64,000 nucleotides of DNA, taken from contig NZ_CP039451.1 in assembly GCF_004843725.1 (NCBI RefSeq), forward strand, positions 1,672,501-1,736,500, read 5' to 3'. The stretch is from Psychroserpens sp. NJDZ02. Lineage in GTDB: Bacteria; Bacteroidota; Bacteroidia; Flavobacteriales; Flavobacteriaceae. Below the pieces are notes generated by a model. That model was not told the DNA's origin. It ran no database searches and was given only the letters and a program-made list of their open reading frames with translations. Made by a program: the position numbers and the translations under genes. Position 1 is the stretch's first letter, and each line of letters opens with the position of its first letter. Below, one piece after another: positions 56,990 to 64,000 of this stretch.

Positions 56990-59785
56990 ATGAAGATACA
57001 AATTAACGTTTTATATTACATGCTTTTTCTCGTGCTCATGTCTTCTTGTAAAGACGAAAAAGAAAAGACTCTTAACGAGGTTTTTATTGATGAGGTCAGT
57101 ATGGATGAGGTTTCTAAGCCAGGTGAATTAAATAAAACACGTAATGATTCGTATTATTATGGACCTAAAGCGGCAACAGTTTATGCAGCGCCTTTGTTAG
57201 GTAAAAAAATTGGAGAAATAAACAGGAATGATACATTTAATTTGATTTCATACTCAGGGAAATATGATTATTCGCAACCAGAAACTGTTAAGCAATGGCT
57301 TCAAATTAGTTTTTTTGATGCAACAGGCAGTAAAAAAATAGGTTACATTTTAGATGAAAACATTAGTTTTAAAAATACATTTGAGTATCCTGAGATTAGT
57401 AGAGATACTGTTTTTGTTGCCAATGAAAAAGAATTTTTAAAAGCCTTAGCTTCCAATAGGGTCATATCTATCACTGCGAAAGCACTAGATTTTGAAACTT
57501 ATTTTAAAACTGAAAAAAATCTAGAAGTTATTTTTAATTCATATCATGAATATATTCAATCTTTAGAAAACAAAGTAGCCGATAAGCAAGGGTATGCTGT
57601 AGGTAAGGAGACGCCTTTTTTGGTTTTTCATGGTTATGATAATTTAATTATTAAGGGCGCTAAAACATTTACAACTATTAAAAGGTTGTATAATGATGAA
57701 CAACTAAGCATATCCAATTGTAAAAACTTGTTTTTTGATAATATAATTATTGAAGGCGATACCTCTAACGTGGTCCAACGGGGTGAAGGTTTTGGAAGTT
57801 ATACCGTTGTTAGGATAACAAATAGTAAAGCCATTCATTTTAATAATTTTAAAGTAAATGCATTTAATAATGCAGCAACTGTGGTTAAAGAATCTAATGG
57901 TGTTTTTTTTAATAATAGCCGTTTTAATCAAATTTCCAATGATGGCATATATTGTATTAATGGATCTAATGTTACTATACAAAATAGTTACTTTGTTAAT
58001 AGTAAAGACATGGGAGGGTTAGTGTATATGGATAGATACGATGATACTGATAATAGTAGTGTCAGTATAACAAATAGTTTAATACATAATAATACCCTTA
58101 ATTCTATATATAGCACGAGTTATGGTGAGGATATTGATCATTCTTTATCCTTTGATAATGTTACTGTAAAATCTAACTATTTTAAAAATGGATTTATGCG
58201 AAATGTAAATTCAAGTTATGTAAATATATCCAACTCTGATATAGAAGATAATAAAGTGAGATCTTATTTTTTTACGGTAGTTGATCCTAAAATATATATC
58301 TATGACACAAGCATAATAAGAAACACATCTGTAGATTCTTCCTATTTTTTTAATCACGAGTCTGGAACCGTGGGAAAAATTCATTTAAACAACACACAAA
58401 TAGGGGATAATAATAATTTTTTGGCTTTTACAGAAGGAAAATCATCGACGTATAGCGATTATATGAGTTCTGATAAAAACAGTAAGCATTTTAATAATTA
58501 TATATCTAATACAGCGCTCACAGAGCATAACAAAATAACATTTGAAGGTATTGATTATATGTATAGAAATAGTCGTGATATTAAATTAAATGCTGAAAAT
58601 AATGTGTTATACAAATCTAAAATTATTGAAGATGGCTATTATTGTTTGTCTAAAGATGATTTTAGGTTATCAGCATCTTTTAATAGTAAATTTGAGCCCT
58701 TAGCATTATATTATTTAAGTCGATGTTATGGGAAAATAGAAAACGGAAAGTTAACCGGTGTTTGGCAGGTTGTTAATAAAGAGAAGCTGCCCGTTAAAGT
58801 AATTCAAGAATTTAATTATAATGAGGGACGATTAGAAGGGGAGACAAAAAAGTATATTATAACAGAGAAAGGTAAAACTTTGGTGGAAAAAGGTGCTGTT
58901 TTAGATGCGAAAAAGCAGGGCGAATGGTCTTATTATTATCCAAATGGAAACTTACTTAGAAAAGAGAATTATGATAAAGGAAAACAAACAGGAGCCTTAA
59001 CGCTTTATTATATAAATGGTAAAATGATGGACCATAGAGAGCATTATTATTATAAAGAAGGGAAAGCATCATTTTATTATCCTAATGGGCAATTGGAAAG
59101 TGAAATAGTCTATAAAGATAAAAAACCGGTTATAGAAGATAGTCGTTTTTATACCAGTAAGGGTAAAACTAAAAAAGGTTCATTATTGTATACTGTTGAA
59201 GAAAAAAATGGACTACCCTACAAAGTAGATATTGATTTAAAAGATAAAAAATATAAAGATTACAACATTGTAAAAAAACGTAGTCATTGGGGGTATTTCC
59301 AACAACATTCGCAATTTAAAAACAGTAAGCCTTTTGGTGTTCAGCGTTATGAGGATTATGATAATAAATTTGAACGATATGATTATAAACCAGGTTCTGG
59401 TGATATTTCAGAATTATTTATTGTCGAATTAATCGAAGACACTGTATTAAAGAGTAACAAGTATGTTTTTTATGATAATTACGATATTTATCAAACCTGG
59501 CTGTATGATGCGAGTATAGATAAAATGGTATTAACAGAATATAATGGTGCCTTTGGATTGCCACAATTAATTCAACACTATACCCAAGAAGGTGAGGTTT
59601 TAGTAAAAAATGGGCTATACCAAAGGCTTAATGAATACGGTATCCCAATGGAAACAGGGTATTATGTAAACGATAAAAAAGATGGCGATTGGTTGCATTA
59701 CAGTACGTATGCTTCTGATAACCATGAGTTAGAAAAAAAAGAGGTTTATAAAATGGATGAATTAGTAAGTAAAAAAAGATTTTAA
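56990..59785 (+). CDS. Large lipoprotein: SH3-like, right-handed beta-helix and MORN-type repeats
   Basis: 931 residues. Lipoprotein signal MSSC (Cys20). Residues about 55-130 look like a bacterial SH3-type module (KAATVYAAPLLGKKIGEINRNDTF). Residues about 190-510 are a right-handed beta-helix of Asn-rich rungs (ISNDGIYCINGSNVTIQNSYFVNS). From about 600 come MORN_2/YwqK-like repeats (GEWSYYYPNGNLLRKENYDKGKQTG, WLHYSTYA). It would sit on the outer membrane. The YwqK-type repeats are often labelled antitoxin but this name should not be taken as function. Confidence 0.78.
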   Translation: MKIQINVLYYMLFLVLMSSCKDEKEKTLNEVFIDEVSMDEVSKPGELNKTRNDSYYYGPKAATVYAAPLLGKKIGEINRNDTFNLISYSGKYDYSQPETVKQWLQISFFDATGSKKIGYILDENISFKNTFEYPEISRDTVFVANEKEFLKALASNRVISITAKALDFETYFKTEKNLEVIFNSYHEYIQSLENKVADKQGYAVGKETPFLVFHGYDNLIIKGAKTFTTIKRLYNDEQLSISNCKNLFFDNIIIEGDTSNVVQRGEGFGSYTVVRITNSKAIHFNNFKVNAFNNAATVVKESNGVFFNNSRFNQISNDGIYCINGSNVTIQNSYFVNSKDMGGLVYMDRYDDTDNSSVSITNSLIHNNTLNSIYSTSYGEDIDHSLSFDNVTVKSNYFKNGFMRNVNSSYVNISNSDIEDNKVRSYFFTVVDPKIYIYDTSIIRNTSVDSSYFFNHESGTVGKIHLNNTQIGDNNNFLAFTEGKSSTYSDYMSSDKNSKHFNNYISNTALTEHNKITFEGIDYMYRNSRDIKLNAENNVLYKSKIIEDGYYCLSKDDFRLSASFNSKFEPLALYYLSRCYGKIENGKLTGVWQVVNKEKLPVKVIQEFNYNEGRLEGETKKYIITEKGKTLVEKGAVLDAKKQGEWSYYYPNGNLLRKENYDKGKQTGALTLYYINGKMMDHREHYYYKEGKASFYYPNGQLESEIVYKDKKPVIEDSRFYTSKGKTKKGSLLYTVEEKNGLPYKVDIDLKDKKYKDYNIVKKRSHWGYFQQHSQFKNSKPFGVQRYEDYDNKFERYDYKPGSGDISELFIVELIEDTVLKSNKYVFYDNYDIYQTWLYDASIDKMVLTEYNGAFGLPQLIQHYTQEGEVLVKNGLYQRLNEYGIPMETGYYVNDKKDGDWLHYSTYASDNHELEKKEVYKMDELVSKKRF

Positions 59786-59807
59786 TTAAACCTAATTTTT
59801 GTACTCA

Positions 59808-60326
59808 ATGAGAAAAATCATCTTTATAGTGTTGTCTGGATTAAGTTATTTAAATGCTTTTAGTCAAATAGATTCTATTTCTGTTGTGAAAATACCGGAT
59901 GAAGAATATGCGATTTACAAGTATGATTCGGACTTAGAAATGACTATTTTAACTTATCACTATGCTGATTTGTGGGATATTGACAACGATAAATATACTG
60001 ATGTTATAGAGTTTATAAGTAATGGTGGGGCTCATTCTTATTATCATATGAGAATTTGGCTTTCGTCCAAAAGTAAGTGGATAGATTATCCAAAATTGGA
60101 AATTGATTTTCCTTATCTTCCAAAAGAAGTTAAAAATTTAGAAATGTTAGATCAACCATATCCACAATTTGTTGTTCAAGATTTTGATAATGATAATATA
60201 AAAGAGATATACTTAAATCTAGATGACTATTCATCTGTTCTTGCTGAATATGGAATACCCTCAAAACGAATTTTAATTGATTTTAAGGAGGGAGAGCTAA
60301 TTGTAATGCGCTTTAAAACAAAATAA
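59808..60326 (+). CDS. Small secreted protein with Ca-binding-like repeats
   Basis: 172 residues from the ATG at 59808 with a signal peptide (MRKIIFIVLSGLSYLNAFSQ). DLWDIDNDKYTDVIEFIS and VQDFDNDNIKEIYLNLDDY follow the D-x-D-x-D-x-x-x-(D/E) pattern of FG-GAP/VCBS-type calcium loops. It lies 22 bp after the 931-aa lipoprotein gene, so is probably its partner. Function unknown. Confidence 0.72.
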   Translation: MRKIIFIVLSGLSYLNAFSQIDSISVVKIPDEEYAIYKYDSDLEMTILTYHYADLWDIDNDKYTDVIEFISNGGAHSYYHMRIWLSSKSKWIDYPKLEIDFPYLPKEVKNLEMLDQPYPQFVVQDFDNDNIKEIYLNLDDYSSVLAEYGIPSKRILIDFKEGELIVMRFKTK

Positions 60327-60353
60327 TTAGTTTAATTCTGAATTTTAAATCAA

Positions 60354-61778
60354 TTAATGATGTTTAGACCAGTAAGTGATTTCTCTTACATATACTCTTT
60401 TTAATATATTATCATCATATTCTCTTTTCTCAATCCAATTGTTTCGTCCGTCAAATAGGTATTTATAAGTTGTAGTAGAATAGATTCTTTCGCCATCACT
60501 GTAATAGCTTATTTCTTTTATTTTATTGCCTTTGTAGTCATAAAAAAAAGTAGTTTTATCAATAGAGTTATCGTTGTGGTCAATATAAATACGTTCCATA
60601 TAATTAGGTTTGTAGATGTTATAATTTGTCAAGAGTTCTTTACCATCTTTAAAAACAAAGGTTTCGTTCTTGATATAGTCACCGTTTAAATTGTATGTGG
60701 TTATCGATCTATTGTCGTTTTGTACAGTGCCAGAAAGGAAGGCTTCAAGTTCACTTTTTGTATGTTTTTTTTCTACTATTTCGGAGGTTAGAAGGATTCC
60801 GTTATTATTGTAAGTTTTTATGTTTTGTTCTTTTAGTATCCCGTCTTTATTATAGTCGTTATGTGTTGTTTTATTATAGTCTGAGAATTTTTCAAAAATA
60901 AATTCTTCATTCGGTACTACGGTGTTAGTGCTTATCGTCTTTTTAGTAGCTTTTAAAAGCTTATTAGCATTGTCGTATGTATAATCATAGGTTGCATCAT
61001 GCTCTTGGTGATAATTATAATAATTAGTGCTTATTTTATTGTTATTATCATCATAAGTTGAAACCCAACGTCTGCTTCTCATCCTATCATAATAATAATC
61101 TTCCTCTTCTATTTGGTTTCCTTTTTTGTCATAAGTATATATCCATTTGTAATAGGGTTTACCTTTAACTACCTTTTCTTTTTCTGTTTTTTGTCCCTTT
61201 TTATTGTAAGTATAGGTTTCTGTAGAATAGATTTTGTCGCCAATAAAATTGTTTTCCAATATTAAGTTATTGTTTTTGTCATACTTATATTGGTAGTTTA
61301 AAGTCATGGTGTCTTTACTGTTATAACTTGAGTATTTTTCAATACAATTCCCGCGTTTGTCAAAAACAGATTTACGACCATAATCTGTTTTTCCTTTATA
61401 TAAGCTATCCTTTGATTTTTTATAATGATATCTAACATTGTAGTTCCTAACGGATTTAATGTCGCCGTAAAATTTATTTTTAAGTTTATGGTCACCACCA
61501 CTATTTATTTCTTTTAAAAAACCGTCAAAAACATAACCTGTATCTAGTTTTATCCAATGTCCGGCTATTTTGTAATTATTGTCTGGAATGGTGTCAGCAT
61601 TTTTGATGTTATTTAGTTTAATAATTACAGTGTCTTTGTAGTTTAATTTGCCTACTTTTTCTGATTTTGTAGTTGGTTGTGATCTAATGATTAAGCCATT
61701 GCTTGCTTTAACTTGATATTTGATTTGGGAGAATGACATTGAAGATAAAATAAGCATCAAAGGAAGAATAATTCTCAT
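60354..61778 (-). CDS. Secreted protein: SH3-type domain plus YD/RHS-like repeats
   Basis: 474 residues with a signal peptide (MRIILPLMLILSSMSFSQ). A bacterial SH3-like module at about residues 22-90 (ASNGLIIRSQPTTKSEKVGKL), then 150 and more residues of YD-type repeats of the form Y-x-Y-D-x-x-x-N/G (YKYDKNNNLILENN, YTYNKKGQKTEKE, YTYDKKGNQIEEED). Such repeats build an RHS-like beta shell or a simple solenoid, but no C-terminal toxin domain is present. Convergent with the previous gene. The SH3 module echoes that of the 931-aa lipoprotein. Confidence 0.75.
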   Translation of the reverse strand: MRIILPLMLILSSMSFSQIKYQVKASNGLIIRSQPTTKSEKVGKLNYKDTVIIKLNNIKNADTIPDNNYKIAGHWIKLDTGYVFDGFLKEINSGGDHKLKNKFYGDIKSVRNYNVRYHYKKSKDSLYKGKTDYGRKSVFDKRGNCIEKYSSYNSKDTMTLNYQYKYDKNNNLILENNFIGDKIYSTETYTYNKKGQKTEKEKVVKGKPYYKWIYTYDKKGNQIEEEDYYYDRMRSRRWVSTYDDNNNKISTNYYNYHQEHDATYDYTYDNANKLLKATKKTISTNTVVPNEEFIFEKFSDYNKTTHNDYNKDGILKEQNIKTYNNNGILLTSEIVEKKHTKSELEAFLSGTVQNDNRSITTYNLNGDYIKNETFVFKDGKELLTNYNIYKPNYMERIYIDHNDNSIDKTTFFYDYKGNKIKEISYYSDGERIYSTTTYKYLFDGRNNWIEKREYDDNILKRVYVREITYWSKHH

Positions 61779-61822
61779 AATTATATTTGGGTAGGTGTTG
61801 TTTGTGATTGTTTTGGACAGTA

Positions 61823-62731
61823 TTAATTGATGTTTAAAAAGACTGTGTTTGACTTTTCGATTTTGGAATGGTGTTCAAAAAACACAATGTCATCATTTAA
61901 TAAAGCTTCAATTAAATAATAGTGTCCTTTAAAATAGGAGTGTATTACAGTCGCTTTAAGCTCAGAATGTGTTACCATTTTTAATTGATGAGCATAAATT
62001 ATCGAGTCGTTAATGATGTTAAACTCACCAAAAAACGAGGCTATTAATGGTGCTTCAGGATTTTTGAATAAATTTTCTGGGCTATCATTAACAACAATTT
62101 GATTGTCATACAAAACAATCATTCTGTCTGCAAAACCTAAAACATCTTCTCTGTCGTGTGTTGCAACAATACAGGTGATGTTTTTGTCTTTTAGGTATCT
62201 ATACACATTGCGTCTAAGCGATTGTTTTTGGAAATTGTCAATATGACTAAATGGTTCGTCCAATAAAATAATTTCTGGCTGTTTTGCCAAAGCACGTGCT
62301 AATGCGACACGTTGTTTTTGTCCACCACTTAATGTTTTTACTTTAGATTTAGCAAGCTCTGTAAGCTCTACGACTTCTAGAAGCTCTGCGGTGCGTTCTT
62401 TTTTTTCTTCTGGAAAAAAGTTTGAAAGATGTTTGCCTATATTCTCTTCGACGGTTATAAAAGGCATTAAATCAAATTCTTGGGAGACGTATTTCATAAA
62501 TTCGTAACCAACAACTAAATTATATTTTGGTCCTAAAATTTCTTCGTATTTCCAAAAAATCTGGCCTTGATTTAAGTCGGATTCACCAAAAATAAGATTT
62601 AATAAAGTGCTTTTTCCTGAGCCACTTTCGCCAATAATGGCAACATTTTCACCCTGATTAGCAGTGAAATAAATATCTTTTAAAACAGGTGTTTTATTAT
62701 AAGAAAAGGTAAGGTTTTTAACTTCAAGCAT
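61823..62731 (-). CDS. ABC transporter ATP-binding protein
   Basis: 302 residues from the ATG at 62731 (MLEVKNLTFSYNKTPVLKDI); a longer frame adds ten improbable residues. Walker A GESGSGKST, Q-loop in YVSQEFDLMPFITVEEN, signature LSGGQKQRVALARALA, Walker B IILLDEP and switch His in VATHDRED. The extra 80 or so residues at the end recall the regulatory domain of FbpC/PotA-type importers. No permease or binding protein is next to it, so the substrate is not known. Confidence 0.9.
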   Translation of the reverse strand: MLEVKNLTFSYNKTPVLKDIYFTANQGENVAIIGESGSGKSTLLNLIFGESDLNQGQIFWKYEEILGPKYNLVVGYEFMKYVSQEFDLMPFITVEENIGKHLSNFFPEEKKERTAELLEVVELTELAKSKVKTLSGGQKQRVALARALAKQPEIILLDEPFSHIDNFQKQSLRRNVYRYLKDKNITCIVATHDREDVLGFADRMIVLYDNQIVVNDSPENLFKNPEAPLIASFFGEFNIINDSIIYAHQLKMVTHSELKATVIHSYFKGHYYLIEALLNDDIVFFEHHSKIEKSNTVFLNIN

Positions 62732-62748
62732 AAAACAAAAATAACTAA

Positions 62749-62778
62749 AAAAACCGCTCAATAATTAGAGCGGTTTTT
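62749..62778 (-). terminator. Terminator after the efflux channel gene
   Basis: AAACCGCTC (62751-62759) pairs with GAGCGGTTT (62768-62776). A-run upstream gives a T-run on the minus strand, 26 bp past the gene's stop. It also lies just upstream of the ABC gene start. Confidence 0.88.
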
Positions 62779-62803
62779 AAATTTTGAAAAAAAAGAGTTT
62801 GGG

Positions 62804-64000
62804 TTAATTCCAACCACCACCTAAAGCTTGATATAGTTTTACGTTAGCTAGTAATTGGTCGCGTTTAGTTTCTATAATTTCTATTTTAGAATCTAATGCT
62901 TCGCGTTGTGTTAGCAACACTTCTGTGTATTCTGCTCTTGCAGATCTAAACAATCTAAGAGATAACTCTATAGATTCTGTAAGTGCTTGTACTTGGTCTT
63001 CTTTAAGCTGATAACTTTTTTTAAGATTATCTACATTAGACAGTTGATTTTGAACTTCCATAAACGCATTTAAAATGGTTTTTTCGTATTCAAAAACAGC
63101 TTGCAGTTGTCTGTCATTAGCATTTTTATACTCTGCTTTAATCGCATTTCTATTAATTAAAGGGCCTACCACATCTCCAACTAAATTGTATAATAAAGAT
63201 TCTGGAGTGCTTGTTAAGTATTTAGGCTTAAAAGCTTCTAATCCAACACCGGCTTTAAGACCAATTGAAGGATAAAAATTAGCTTTTGCAACACTTACAT
63301 TTAATTTTGAAGCAGACAACTCGTATTCTGCTTGTCTAATATCTGGACGATTAGCTAGTAACTGAGCAGGGATTCCAGAAGACATAGCATCCACTGTGGT
63401 GGTTATAAAATTGTTAGAACTTCTAGTTATGGTTTGTGGATAACGACCAACTAAGAAATTAATCAAATTTTCTGTCTCCACTATTTTTTGTTGAATTAGA
63501 AACTTGTTGCTCTGGTTTTTATAAACATCGGCTTCAAAACGTCTTACGGCTAACAATGTTGATCTGGCGGCTTCTTTTTGAAGTTTTACCATTTTTAAAG
63601 CTTGTTGTTGAATTTCTAAATTTTGTTCGATAATTCCCAATTGATTGTCTAGTGCCATCAGCTCGTAATATGAACTGGCGATTTCGGTTACCAATTGTGT
63701 TACCATAAAATTCTTACCTTCAACTGAAGCTAAATATTCTAAAACTGCTGCTTTTTTTCCGTTTCGCAGTTTTTTCCAAACATCAAGTTCCCAAGAAGCT
63801 GTAAGTCCTGCTGAAAAATTAGTTAATGGTTCTGGAAATTCTTCACCTTCACGAATGTCTAGATGTTTTTCTACTGCACCATTTCTAGTATATTCTCCTA
63901 CTTTCTCAACTTCAGCGCCAGCAAAAGCACTAACAAATGGAAGATACTCACCTTTTTTGGCTTGTATCTCGTTTTTTGCCATATCTACTTGTTGCAGCAT
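62804..64000 (-). CDS. Outer-membrane efflux channel (TolC/OprM family), 5' end outside window
   Basis: At least 398 residues; the frame is still open at the window edge. RND-type outer-membrane factor: NFSAGLTASWELDVWKKLRNGKKAA, ANRPDIRQAEYELSASKLNVSVAKANFYPSIGLKAG (the hallmark repeat), and the C-terminal SLRLFRSARAEYTEVLLTQREALDSKIE followed by YQALGGGWN. It forms the outer-membrane tunnel of a tripartite pump whose other genes should lie upstream, beyond 64000. Confidence 0.92.
   Translation of the reverse strand: MLQQVDMAKNEIQAKKGEYLPFVSAFAGAEVEKVGEYTRNGAVEKHLDIREGEEFPEPLTNFSAGLTASWELDVWKKLRNGKKAAVLEYLASVEGKNFMVTQLVTEIASSYYELMALDNQLGIIEQNLEIQQQALKMVKLQKEAARSTLLAVRRFEADVYKNQSNKFLIQQKIVETENLINFLVGRYPQTITRSSNNFITTTVDAMSSGIPAQLLANRPDIRQAEYELSASKLNVSVAKANFYPSIGLKAGVGLEAFKPKYLTSTPESLLYNLVGDVVGPLINRNAIKAEYKNANDRQLQAVFEYEKTILNAFMEVQNQLSNVDNLKKSYQLKEDQVQALTESIELSLRLFRSARAEYTEVLLTQREALDSKIEIIETKRDQLLANVKLYQALGGGWN

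Noticed and set aside
58700..59785. Toxin-antitoxin antitoxin based on YwqK-like repeats
   Set aside because: MORN_2/YwqK repeats carry that label in databases, but the protein is a large lipoprotein without a partner toxin here; the label is not supported.

Overview
The window looks like a chromosomal segment of a marine-type Flavobacteriaceae (Bacteroidota). It is AT-rich. Good promoters follow the Bacteroidota TAnnTTTG pattern rather than TATAAT. Gene order is typical of the family: a GNAT acetyltransferase followed by argG-argC-proC-argD-argF'-argB-argE-argH, then pdxA-DUF177-rpmF-fabH-accB-accC. Intergenic spaces are filled with flavobacterial interspersed palindromic repeats. No prophage, transposase, integrase or CRISPR array was seen.

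Layout. 1-3.7 kb: end of ilvC, then ilvA and a gapN-type dehydrogenase. 3.7-14.1 kb: a complete arginine operon using a Bacteroidota-type transcarbamylase. It is preceded by a 21-codon leader ORF that ends in five consecutive Arg codons (candidate attenuator) and is interrupted by repeats, including a 114-bp tandem array between argF' and argB. 14.2-23.4 kb: glutamate synthase gltB-gltD (minus strand), divergent from an outer-membrane barrel-glnK-amtB operon; together these supply and assimilate ammonium. 23.4-27.7 kb: leuA-leuC-leuD-leuB (minus). 27.8-41.8 kb: mostly housekeeping (riboflavin synthase, pdxA, L32, fatty-acid synthesis, peptidoglycan transglycosylase) with several Bacteroidota-specific hypothetical and envelope proteins.

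41.8-53.9 kb is the unusual part: about 12 kb of genes all on the minus strand that form an RNA-repair island. It has two divergent RtcB RNA ligases, PrfH (the release-factor homologue tied to RtcB), two RlaP-type nucleotidyltransferases, a CCA-adding-like enzyme with an HD domain, a third small nucleotidyltransferase, a slipin, an acid-ceramidase-like Ntn hydrolase, a TPR protein with a very basic tail, and a basic protein of unknown function. In the middle lies an RNA locus: a well-formed class II tRNA-Tyr(GUA), then two tRNA-like modules in which the T-arm and 3' acceptor strand come BEFORE the 5' acceptor strand and D-arm. That is the order expected of circularly permuted tRNA genes. In an operon with two RtcB ligases and RNA-end nucleotidyltransferases this is the most interesting observation in the window, though degenerate tandem tRNA remnants remain a possible explanation.

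54-64 kb: a pseudogene with one in-frame stop, an HTH-WYL-phytanoyl-CoA-dioxygenase fusion protein, a set of secreted or lipoprotein genes (beta-helix/MORN, SH3/YD-like), an ABC ATPase, and the end of a TolC-type efflux channel gene running off the window.
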